From the NCBI GenBank assembly GCA_900239685.1, contig OENT01000652.1, positions 18,717 to 82,716 of the forward strand: a DNA stretch of 64,000 bases, written 5' to 3'. Shown here one piece after another: positions 12,573-22,900 of this stretch (within the stretch, counting starts at the first letter, position 1; the number at the start of each line of letters is the position of its first letter). The stretch is from Rotaria macrura. Its lineage: Eukaryota > Rotifera > Eurotatoria > Philodinida > Philodinidae. The position numbers and the translations under genes were made by a program. Under the pieces are notes generated by a model that worked only from the letters and a program-made list of their open reading frames with translations, was not told the DNA's origin and searched no databases.

Positions 12573-12823
12573 TTAGATGTGGTCTAAACATCATTAGATA
12601 CAGAGCCCCAGAAAATATTGAATGCTGTTGTAATCTTGATCTCAACAGCAAACACACAGAGATTTATCTACCATTACCAAAGAAAAGATATAATGTAACT
12701 CACAATTATACATGCAATGACATTCTTATTGCCAGCCTTGATAATGGTCATTTGCCTGAAACCGAAGTTGAGTTGTTACTGTTGAATCCTGGAAAACTCG
12801 AAGATATTATTGTATTAAAATAA
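12573..12823 (+). pseudogene. Possible terminal exon, unrecognised
   Basis: A TTTCAG acceptor at 12567-12572 is followed by an open frame with coding character that ends at TAA 12821-12823. It includes a triple cysteine (ECCCNLDL), an N-glycosylation-type HNYTCND and an acidic end (PGKLEDIIVLK). I could not find the upstream exons, so it may be the last exon of a decayed gene. Confidence 0.25.
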
Positions 12824-12862
12824 ACCTAAGAACTATTGTAAAACGATCTATCGAGATGCTTT

Positions 12863-13057
12863 TTATTTGTATGCTTTATCATAGTGCAGCAGATTGATCT
12901 GTTGCGGCTCTAGTCTGAATACCGCTTGGTTGAACTCATTATTCGTTAACTCGTTTCGAAGAGACACAAAATACAAAGATTTGTAAATTGATGCAGATTC
13001 GATAGATGCGTAGAATATCAGTGGATTTTCAAACATTGGTAGTGACCAGATGATCAC
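12863..13057 (-). pseudogene. Coding-like fragment, unrecognised
   Basis: A 64-codon minus-strand frame ends 39 bp from the preceding plus-strand fragment. Its composition is protein-like (FVSLRNELTNNEFNQAVF, RLEPQQINLLHY). No start or splice partner is convincing, so it is probably a gene relic. Confidence 0.2.
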
Positions 13058-13640
13058 ACGATGAGATGATAGTAGAAAATACTACGAAGCAAAAAAAAAA
13101 GGTAGCTACTCCATCGATAGACTTAGAAAAAGGCTCCTCGTCCAAAATAGAACTAAGAAAAACCGAAAACTGACAATGTACTATGGGCAAAAATGACGCT
13201 TTAAAAGACAGAGACTATACAAGGAGCCAACCACAAATACGATAAAGTAAAAGCAGTAGCTCTTCTTGTATATGTTTATGCCATGTTCTAGTCTTCCATT
13301 CGTGATTCGTGTTAGTGCTCTTGGTGATCCCTCCTTTGCACATTTCTATCTGTGATTTTGGAATACTTGTCATAGTTCCAACTAGACTGTAAATGTTTGC
13401 AAATCTGGAACATCTATTATGCACCTTTGTAAATGTTCGCAAGATGAATCCAGTGCATAAAACATGCGAAAAAAAACAAAATTCGTAGGAATCCCTTGTA
13501 TTCTTATCGGCTACTCAACAGATACAAAGATGAAGCCACAATAAGCAATTAATCAGAGCAGTACGCCATCGATTGAACTCATTGTAAATGTTCGATGATA
13601 ATGTAAAAAAACTGAGACGAAGAGCCAGAAATGCTTTCGA
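13058..13640. other. Intergenic, nothing recognised
   Basis: Spacer between the 12.9-kb fragment and the 3' end of the large receptor gene. No gene or repeat seen. Confidence 0.5.
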
Positions 13641-16600
13641 CTATGATGTACAGCAAAATCGACGTTTAGCCTTTTGAACCAATATCTTGAAGTTCTCTTG
13701 GTATTTATTCGATGGTAATATAAAGATAACGAATGCTAGTACTTGTGGAGTATAGGAAACGAAATAGCCAATCAAGAATAGAGTTGGTTCACGTGGTGTT
13801 TTCATACATCTAGTATAAAAAGGAATGATCAGACGCGGTAAACTCAAGAGAAATAGCAGAATCGGGGTCATTGTTAGATGTTTATGTTTATGAATTTGTT
13901 TCCAAAAATGTTCCTTGAACGGTTTATTCGGTACCAAACGGAATTGAGAACTTGATATTGATACAAGCATCAACAAAACACAGATGAGATTGACAGAAAG
14001 TGGAACAAAGAAATGCACAAACATGATAGTTGAATCGATTTTTTCGAGAAACGGTGAATAATGAACGAAACACCATGTTCGTTGTTCGTCGGAATCGAAA
14101 TCGAAATCATCGACTAATCGACGGTGAATTGGTTCATGGAAGTATGTTGTGAGTGTTACAAAAGGTATGACAAAAATGATAATTTTCGCTATTTGTTGAC
14201 TCTTTCTACCATTAAATCGCGGTCCTTTACAGACGATTGTGAGTCGTTCAATAGCAACACACGCATTTAACCAATCACTCGATGCTAAAAGAACTCTCAG
14301 AGTGGTATCGATAACGATGCAAAAGATATTGAGCAAAGTTCGACTATGAATCAGTCCTATCTGTGATAAAATGAGATTCCAAACTTTGATAGTCAATACG
14401 AGAATGGCGCAAAGCGACAATGCTAATGATGCGAATAGATACAAAGTGGAGCCAAACTCTTTGTTTTTTTTCATACGAACGGTCATCATCGATAATGCAC
14501 AACTAATGACGCCAAATATCAAAGTAACTGTACTGATTGCAATGGTCATTTTCACAATGGACGATTGTTGGTAAAGGGCGACATTAGGCCTGATATGATA
14601 GCCTAAGATTACATCGAGTGAGAGGGCAAATCCTCGTGTAGAGAATTGACATTTTCCTCCATAGAAACATTTGGGACAAACGCATAGAACCGTGGTCGGA
14701 CACGTCGCATTGTTCACAAGACATTGTCCATTATTTTCACACATGTTTGAATTGTGACAATTGTACTTCATTGAATGGTTGAATTCGAAACAATTGGCGA
14801 ATCGATCCAAATCACACATACATATATGTTTATCGTCATAGAAACAAATCAACCACGAATATTTTCGGCATAGCAATGGATAACTTTTACTTCGATTCCA
14901 CCACTGAGAATTCACCCATGTCGCATCACCAAGCTCATTGATCGACGCACAACTATGCTTCGATTCGATTCGAATACGAATAGATTCCGATGGGATGAAT
15001 GTTTCTCGTACCATTGCTAGATAATAAGTGCGATGGGACAATTCAACGAGAAGAATATTAAAGGGATCAGTAAAGTAGAGGTTAACAGTGTCCTGACCAA
15101 TGGGAATTCTTTTGAATAAAGTAAAGCGCTCGTGTGATCGTTCGTTAAATGCTGTGATCCCATGAATGGTGATTAATGACGCGGTTTTGAGGAATTGTTT
15201 TTCAAATTCGAGTTCAATATGATTGCTTCTATATTCACATCTGGAACCCATAGAACCTTCTCTGCATAGACAGGTAAATGCATGCAAGTTCAAACGTGTA
15301 TCGTCAGGTAAACAGAGTCCATGATTTTCGCACGGACTGCTATTCGATTGACAGACGAAATGTTCAAGGTAACAGTGTTGACCAAAGCTATGCAATGGAC
15401 AGAGACATAGAGACGATGCATGGCATGTTGCCTCATTTGCACATGCACATTGGTGTGTCATGTTACACAATAACCCGGAATATCCCGGGTCACATTGACA
15501 AAAGAACAACGCGTGCTTATTACCATAGCGTCGACATCGACCAAAGCGACCACAGTCCAATGAACAAACTTCGACTGCTGCTTGATCTGGAATGTTCAAT
15601 AGAGCAGCTAGACGATTGACAGGTAAAAATGAAAATGGTATCGTCAGATGCCAACTGACATGATAATTCATGTTTAACCGATCAAACACATCGATATGCA
15701 CAGAATAATTTCTCGATGCATCTTTTGGTCGATCTGGATACAGAAGGTAAAGATTGTACTTGGTGTCACAATGGCGAGTCGGTACAAACATAAACTGTTC
15801 GACATTCGGTGCAATTCGTCTACTATCATCGATTAACATGAGGATGATTTGAAAGACTCGTATTTGCCGTGTTACACTCCGAAAGTTGAAGCCAAGAGTC
15901 AAAGTGACACGTTGGCTTTGCCATTGACATCGATTGCCAAATGAACTTGGTGGGCAAAGACACTTTTTCGTTCCATTCGGTCCAAAACGAATGAAGATTC
16001 CTCGATTACAGTAAAGATTCAATGTATTATCGATGGTGTATAGATTCAACTTCGGTGAATCTTTCGTTACAATTGGTTTGATGGTCGGAAATACCGATAC
16101 TGGTGGAGAGTAACCTAAACGCGATGCTCTAAAAAAGTAGGGCAGATGCTGTGGCACAATATTTATAAAATTTTGACAAAGCGGTTCTCCATCAGGTCCT
16201 GTAATTTGCCCGATTGGCTGAAATTTTATATTAAGAGATGGACAATACGCCCCTTTCTCATCATTCGACTCTGCAGAACTCGAACCACAATGTTGTTCAT
16301 TCGTAATACACTGATTTTTATGCCATGTGAGCCATTCACCTTTCTTCGTTATATTTCTATTGTCGAAACGAACGTGACGAAATGGCAAGAGTTCATCTTT
16401 AGAACAACTGTTCCATTTCTTATCGTACAAATCCTCGATTGGCAGACAAATGAAACGTCCATCTATTTGTATTAAGCATGCATGCTGATCCGTTTGACAT
16501 AAACTTCCAAAACAGTTTAATTCGTCTATGCCATTCGGGCAATTCCAATGGCCATCACATCGAACATATGGTGTATTACAAGGCCAGTATTCACAATTGA

Positions 16601-18338
16601 TTTCATCGACAAACTCACCATGAATGTTGGGTCCATTGGGAAGCAGGTCGCAAAAAGTGGAATACTTCCCGTCGAAATCCTCTGGCCTCGCATTCACCTG
16701 AACAATGTCCTCATTCTTGGGACAATCTGAAAACCAGTCTTCCATGGCAACGAAAGATAAACACTTCGTGGGATCAGATTTGCAAACATACCGATTTGAG
16801 TCATTCAAGGAACAAGCCGGATATGATTCATCCTCGCCAAAGAAACAGTCGACTACACCATCGACGACACGATGGTATGAAATACATTTCATTGATTTCG
16901 AACAATGGAAATGAGACGAATCCGAACAAGAATATTCACGACCAATGGTTAAGCACCGTTCAACAAGAGGTAGAAAAAGCGTGGTGAGCATAAGGTAAGT
17001 GTCTACTGTCTCACTTGCGATTGGACCAGGGAGATCGGTTCGATGACAACACGTCAATCCGTTATTCAAATTTCTAGCCGTAATGAATTGCAACAAACTC
17101 GAGCAGCGTTGCGAATCGAAGCAGACGAAATCCGGTAGATTATTCATTTTGAATTCATCGATTGATCGATTCGTCCAATAAATCAGCTGAAAAAATCCGA
17201 ACAGAACGGGTTGTTGGGGTACGGCAATAAATTCCGAATGGCATTGTGATGTAAGCGATTGGCAATGATCGATCGAATACTCAGGATTGTATCTTTTCGA
17301 ACAATCATAGATTCGTTGCTTTGAAAATCCTAATAAACATGATAAAGCTTGTTGACAATCTTCGTTGGAGTCAAGCAATATTTTGCTGAGCATAGTTGAG
17401 CGCTCATTATAGCATAAACTGCTGAAATATGGCCTTGTGCGCTTTGGGATACACTGACCATCGCCACAGGAAAACGAATACCGATATCGACAACTGATCT
17501 CTTCACATTCAAACAATGGAATGGTCCTACAGTCGATGGGCGCTAGAGGAAACAGACCTTTTTCGATGAGTTCGGCTTCATCGCTTCCATCTAAGCAATC
17601 GATATTTTTCTGACCATCACGTAAAAATCTCAATGGAATGCACTGTCCACCGTAGTGACATCGATATTCATCAGGTGAACATTCATTCAAATCTAATGGA
17701 TCACAAAATTGTTCATCTTCTCCATCCATACAGTCTGGTTTCCCATCACAAATTTCACGCCAATCGAGGCAGATAGACCATGGACCAAGATCACAAGTTG
17801 ATAGAAATCGATAACATGTGTTGTACTCCATATTCCAACATTCACCACTGCGATGTTCAAATGAACTAAGAACGATATCGTCGAAGAACGAAGCATGTTC
17901 ATCTTCGAACTTGTACTGACAATGAGAACCGAACCATGGCGATGAACAATTATAGAAACTATCATTCGAGCCAATGTGACGATTTTTTTCATAGCGTTCG
18001 GCGATATCCAGTGGAGCGAACCAGGAAAGGAGCGTCCTACTTGCCACGCCTTGTCTATACAAATCATCGAACGAAATCCGTTGCCATGTAGAACTTGACA
18101 AGTCCTCACTCAAATCTTCTTCCTCTGGCCGACGGCAGAAAGGGATCAGATGATTACGACCAACGTAATTATCGTAGTATTGATCAGGATATTTTGAGTA
18201 ATCAATTGAGTAAAAGTAGAAACAGTCAAATGTAGAATACGACGACGAAGACTCCTTATCAGTTTGGAGTAAAATAAAACGGGCATCCTCCCAGAGCACC
18301 CAGTGCAATATAAGGAACAATCCTAAGAATTTCTTCAT
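13641..18338 (-). CDS. LDLa/EGF-repeat seven-transmembrane receptor
   Basis: A single uninterrupted frame of 1565 residues. A signal peptide covers about 1-19. The ectodomain has LDL-receptor class A-type modules near residues 178-212 and 220-255 (ending CDGKPDCMDGEDEQFC and DCLDGSDE), 470-510 and 587-609. EGF-like modules lie near 786-805, 925-958, 964-989, 996-1034 and 1194-1230, each with the CxCxxG..GxxC type ending. Residues 1263-1545 hold seven hydrophobic spans; AIERL after span 3 sits where rhodopsin-class receptors have E/DRY, and LPSNKY after span 7 replaces NPxxY. It is probably a plasma-membrane receptor with a large ligand-binding ectodomain; ligand unknown. Many cysteines and NxS/T sites fit secretion. 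Lack of introns over 4.7 kb contrasts with neighbouring split genes and suggests retroposition or an intronless family expansion. Confidence 0.88.
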   Translation of the reverse strand: MKKFLGLFLILHWVLWEDARFILLQTDKESSSSYSTFDCFYFYSIDYSKYPDQYYDNYVGRNHLIPFCRRPEEEDLSEDLSSSTWQRISFDDLYRQGVASRTLLSWFAPLDIAERYEKNRHIGSNDSFYNCSSPWFGSHCQYKFEDEHASFFDDIVLSSFEHRSGECWNMEYNTCYRFLSTCDLGPWSICLDWREICDGKPDCMDGEDEQFCDPLDLNECSPDEYRCHYGGQCIPLRFLRDGQKNIDCLDGSDEAELIEKGLFPLAPIDCRTIPLFECEEISCRYRYSFSCGDGQCIPKRTRPYFSSLCYNERSTMLSKILLDSNEDCQQALSCLLGFSKQRIYDCSKRYNPEYSIDHCQSLTSQCHSEFIAVPQQPVLFGFFQLIYWTNRSIDEFKMNNLPDFVCFDSQRCSSLLQFITARNLNNGLTCCHRTDLPGPIASETVDTYLMLTTLFLPLVERCLTIGREYSCSDSSHFHCSKSMKCISYHRVVDGVVDCFFGEDESYPACSLNDSNRYVCKSDPTKCLSFVAMEDWFSDCPKNEDIVQVNARPEDFDGKYSTFCDLLPNGPNIHGEFVDEINCEYWPCNTPYVRCDGHWNCPNGIDELNCFGSLCQTDQHACLIQIDGRFICLPIEDLYDKKWNSCSKDELLPFRHVRFDNRNITKKGEWLTWHKNQCITNEQHCGSSSAESNDEKGAYCPSLNIKFQPIGQITGPDGEPLCQNFINIVPQHLPYFFRASRLGYSPPVSVFPTIKPIVTKDSPKLNLYTIDNTLNLYCNRGIFIRFGPNGTKKCLCPPSSFGNRCQWQSQRVTLTLGFNFRSVTRQIRVFQIILMLIDDSRRIAPNVEQFMFVPTRHCDTKYNLYLLYPDRPKDASRNYSVHIDVFDRLNMNYHVSWHLTIPFSFLPVNRLAALLNIPDQAAVEVCSLDCGRFGRCRRYGNKHALFFCQCDPGYSGLLCNMTHQCACANEATCHASSLCLCPLHSFGQHCYLEHFVCQSNSSPCENHGLCLPDDTRLNLHAFTCLCREGSMGSRCEYRSNHIELEFEKQFLKTASLITIHGITAFNERSHERFTLFKRIPIGQDTVNLYFTDPFNILLVELSHRTYYLAMVRETFIPSESIRIRIESKHSCASINELGDATWVNSQWWNRSKSYPLLCRKYSWLICFYDDKHICMCDLDRFANCFEFNHSMKYNCHNSNMCENNGQCLVNNATCPTTVLCVCPKCFYGGKCQFSTRGFALSLDVILGYHIRPNVALYQQSSIVKMTIAISTVTLIFGVISCALSMMTVRMKKNKEFGSTLYLFASLALSLCAILVLTIKVWNLILSQIGLIHSRTLLNIFCIVIDTTLRVLLASSDWLNACVAIERLTIVCKGPRFNGRKSQQIAKIIIFVIPFVTLTTYFHEPIHRRLVDDFDFDSDEQRTWCFVHYSPFLEKIDSTIMFVHFFVPLSVNLICVLLMLVSISSSQFRLVPNKPFKEHFWKQIHKHKHLTMTPILLFLLSLPRLIIPFYTRCMKTPREPTLFLIGYFVSYTPQVLAFVIFILPSNKYQENFKILVQKAKRRFCCTS

Positions 18339-19666
18339 CGAAACACAGTTTCGGAGAGGTCAAATTCTACCGAGTACTATGTCGAACTTAGAATACGTCT
18401 ATTCTGTGAAAGAAGATCTAAAAGGAGTGTTTACGTAAATAGGTTGGATTTTCACACTCAGCCACCCTCCGCTCCCCACATACATTTTTACAGATGTTAT
18501 CGGTATACGTTCAAAAGTCTCCCGTTAATGAGATATTATTAATAGATAAACTGCTTCTTTATTGTTCCCTAGACTGAAAGGATAGGGTCTGGAAACCTTA
18601 CGCCACCTGTGTCTATCTGCAACAACTCCAGAAACAACCGTTTTGTGGCACAAACGACCTTCTCTTTGGTATGACTGACCAATTTTTGTGGACAAAATCA
18701 CCTTTTCTGTACCACGAATGAACACTTTCATGACACAAGTGGGCATTTTTTAGCTCAATATGACCACTGCTCTTGCCGAAATGACCATTTCTGCGGCACA
18801 AATGGCCATTTTCATGACAAAATTGAGCATTTTTATGGTGCCGACGGTGTTGGAATTCATAGGAGGGAAACGCTGAATCACTCCCTCCCTGTGATAGAGC
18901 TCTTGCAGGATGTGCTGCCTATCGTATTCTGAGGATGCCATACCAAAATCTCTGAATCTGGCGAGTTAGTAGCTAGATGAGGCCTAACCCGCCGCCTCCC
19001 CACCTCTGAAAACCGTCGAGCCCCTTGGCATGATTTTGGAAACAAGTTTTTGATCGACTAGAGGACATGAAATCTTCTCCCCCATTTCAAAGCCCCCGTT
19101 AGGGCGCTGCCTCTCTTCGTTCTTCGCTTTGTCTTTGTGTATCTTCTCATTAATTTTCTTTGGAAATTTTTCATTCCCCCCTTATTCTTGCCTCGTCGTT
19201 ACATATTCGACTCCCTCCGCGTCTCCAATGAACTTATCCACTCATTTCTTTCAAATTTAAGGATCAGACTCTGACATAAACAACTAAATTTCTCTCCAGT
19301 TGTGGCATTTTCAGTCGTAACCACCTATCAGTCTAGGGCCCAGTGAATCGACTTTCGATGTCTGTGAACGTTACATCCAGTGCTAGACGTAAATTTAAAC
19401 GGGTATGGACTATTTTCCCCAAGATCTATCAAAGCAAATAGCTTTCAAATACTTAGTAGCAATAAGTACATCGTGTTTCACACCTTTTTATCCTATGAGA
19501 ATCATGCAAAAAAGCTTTGTCATTGGAATTTGTTTCAGTACCGATTAGCTCACGCTATACTTATGATGATTAACTACGAGTAAAATTTATGATCTTGTTG
19601 CAGTTTATTGACCTGAAAGGGTAACTCAATCTTTAGATTTTGTAAAAGTGATCAATTTAACACTGG
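18339..19666. other. Upstream spacer of the receptor gene
   Basis: No gene supported. It contains the 21-bp minisatellite (18619-18840) and a stretch at about 18950-19260 that is richer in C and T than its surroundings. I cannot place a promoter. Confidence 0.5.
18619..18840. repeat. Decayed tandem repeat, period about 21 bp
   Basis: About ten imperfect units of roughly CACAAATGACCATTTTCATGA follow each other; clear examples are CACAAATGGCCATTTTCATGA, CGAAATGACCATTTCTGCGG and CACAAGTGGGCATTTTTTAG. Because the period is near 21, open frames on the minus strand cross it, but these are by-products. Confidence 0.65.
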
Positions 19667-19900
19667 ATGAGCTCATCTACAACGATATCGACCATGAAGA
19701 AACTTGTTTTCGAGTACGACTATGTCAACGATTCCGGTTTGTTCGATAAATCGAGCTCGATCGCGATTGAAAAAAGAACAAGACTTTGGTATATTGACTT
19801 CGAAAATTACAGTGAAGCGAAGATAGAAGAAAGTTCACATCAGGTCCGGAGAAAACGTTTTCAAAGTAGACAAATCGCCCACATCGCACTCACTGAGTGA
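19667..19900 (+). CDS. Small hypothetical protein or first exon
   Basis: A 77-codon frame from ATG to TGA with plausible protein composition: acidic and aromatic in the first half (VFEYDYVNDSGLF, LWYIDFENYSEAK), basic near the end (QVRRKRFQSRQ). No domain, signal or membrane span is recognised. It could be a short gene, the 5' exon of something decayed, or chance. Confidence 0.25.
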   Translation: MSSSTTISTMKKLVFEYDYVNDSGLFDKSSSIAIEKRTRLWYIDFENYSEAKIEESSHQVRRKRFQSRQIAHIALTE

Positions 19901-22900
19901 TTTAAAAACCGATTACCATAAGCATACATCTAATGTGATGGTGAGTATTCATTAGAACATTGGGGTGGCACTGTACCTTCATTTTTCTTTAAAAGAATAA
20001 AGTACAGTAACGCATTGAACTTTACTTTATCAGATAACGCAAAGTTGAGTAACTTTACTTTGCTGATAAAATAAAGTAAGTTTCCTTAACGTTAGTTGGT
20101 AAATAAAAGATAAAGTTCTACTTCTATCAGACTGCGCAGATGGTAGAATTTCCGAGATGGGAATAGCTAAAACTTTTCCTTCACTACGTATTAGTAGATA
20201 AGAAGAGCAGGTAAAAAGATGTAAAAGAGCTGTTTGGGCATGACGATTATGTTTATTGCATATTTCTTTTTTATATTTTACTTCTTTAGTGCTAAAGAAG
20301 CAATACAATATCTTAATCAAACAAGCTGAACTAGTGTATACAGTCACGAACGCATACAATATTATTTTGGAGTAATAAATCTAAGTTTCAGAAGATCTGA
20401 CACCTATTTTCAATATGTCAACACATCAATCTGACAGAAAGACATGGTTTGCTCTCATTCATCATCAACGACGATTGCCCGCTTGATATGTCTGCTATTC
20501 GAAATACTTGCTGTGTTTGCGTTCATAGACTCATAATAAATTATTGTGTTTATCTCACGATTTTTCAGTGATAGCGTTGCACGGAGCTTTAAGTTTAAAT
20601 ATTATGTGCACTTTGTAATATTTCAATAAGGTCGATCATTTACTTGAAAATTTGAGATTGGTCCCTTTTTTTTAAGTAAATTTTTATTTCCCTCAGCAAA
20701 CACCCAGCTTAAGAAAATGAAGAGAGAGTATGTCAGAATATCAGGTATAATAGCTGTAGAAGGAGTTTTTACTTTGGATTGTATTCTGTCAAATCGCATG
20801 ATACCATAGGAGTCATCTATTAATTCAGCGAAAGTAACTTATTGGTTCTATCGTTTAAAACCAATGTATGTAGAATTTCCTCGAATTAAGATACTAGCGC
20901 ACAGGAACGAATTTTACGAAACTTTGCAACAATTCGTTGGAAAACATATTGAATCGTTCATTTTGTATTGATGTTTTACGAAGAGTACTAAAATGCAGCA
21001 ATTCAGCCGAAGCAGATCTTCACACGATCATAATTCAACAATGAATGGACTGACTGTTGTGGAATTTTCCATGGAGATTTATCCACTATAGTTCTCCCTT
21101 ACGTAGATGGTTCAGCTAAAAATAATGAGTCATCATTTTATTTTGACTTCATCAATCAATAGGAGAAACTATTCGAATTTCGGCAACTTTGCGGCTTTAT
21201 GGGTCGTGATAGTTAGACTAAGATATCATTCTAAAAATGCCACTACAGTTAGAGTGTATAGCAAAACGTAAATCCAAAAAATGCCAGTCCTATAAATACA
21301 TACGCTTTTCTTCGCTCGATGGTGTCTTCGGGAAACTTGGTTGTTTATTGAAAAAACGAATCGTAATTTTCAGAGTAAGTTTCAAACTGATAGAATTAAC
21401 TAAAGTAGAAATATGATGATATAATGGCATCGTTGCAAAGCGCTAGGCTGAAGTGCTATATTTCAGTGAATTTTATTGTTCGTTCCATTAAAAACTGAAA
21501 ACATCCGTAGTTATATTTATGAAAAGGAAAATCCACTTTTAATTGTTTTAAGGAAAAAAACTTTAATTTGTTTCGTACGAGACAAATAGTAGTAGATCTA
21601 GCATATAAAAGAAGAGGATACAATTTTTAACAACGATTTCTTATACTTGTGTTGAACTAAAAACGATTTAGATTGAGCATTATCAACACAAACTTGAAGT
21701 CGTTTACTCTTTACAAGAACACATATCAAGAGCTCTATGAATTGTTTTAGATTTAAAAGCCGAATCACGTTTTTCTTGTACTAGACGAAACGTAACCATA
21801 AAAATAGAGTTAATGGATCTTAAATATGCCTATGCTATAGTTAAAACAAACTCATTTGTTCTTGTCAATCGTTTCACATATCTAATGAGATTGACACGTA
21901 GTCGAAATCTCTCTTTATTTGTAGTGAGATTTAAAAATCTTGTCATCATCGTTCAATAATTTTCTCTCCTTCGTGACTTGTTGCCGAACTATGAAAACTT
22001 TACGTATAGAAACAGATAGATTCAAACTACATTCCAATTTTATTGGAGATGCGCTTCATCGTGAAAAAAACTTCATGAAGATCAAAAGGAATAAATTTCA
22101 TCTGAGCTATTATCCTTCAAATTACTCTATCCAATAATTAAAATCTAAACTCTAGAGTGTAAAACAATCAAAGCCTACCAGAAAATACTAATGAAACACT
22201 TCGTATTTCTAAAATGAATAATATAAATATTAAAAAGGTTCATCATCGATAAGGTTAAATAAATCCATTACTTTTATGTAATCGTGGATAAAAAAGATAA
22301 TGACAAAGTATGCTTCTGAATTAAATTAGTCATTGCATAATGTCCATGTCATGTAAATTCAATTCATTCGGCAGTTTAATCCTTCCTCAACAACATAGAA
22401 AGATGATCACATCTGTTTTACTTACATCTCCTTATAACCTGATTCATACATGATGTAGATCGATTTGTTAATTCATAGTTATTTTTAGAGAAACTATCGA
22501 TACGTTTCTGTAAGATCAACCATGTTCATGATCTGATCGTATTTATGAATTCATATTTTAGTGATATTGATCCATTTTATTGTGTACATGTATTTTTTGT
22601 CTTCAATGTGTCCTTAATTTGTATATTAATACCATACATTTACTATTCAAAATCGTTCTGCTGTCGAAATTTTTACATCCACCTCATTCTTCATCAAACG
22701 CATTAATCTGCAGTTATCAATATGCATCACAAATATTATATACTTTTAAGGCATTATGAATTGTAGATTCTTTTTTCATTGTTATTGATGTTAGTTTTTG
22801 ATATACAACATGATTCCGATGTATGTCAACCATCATGACGATTAATTCATCGTCGCTCATCATCGAAATTAGTTTCGCTGCATTGATCAACAAAACTTCT

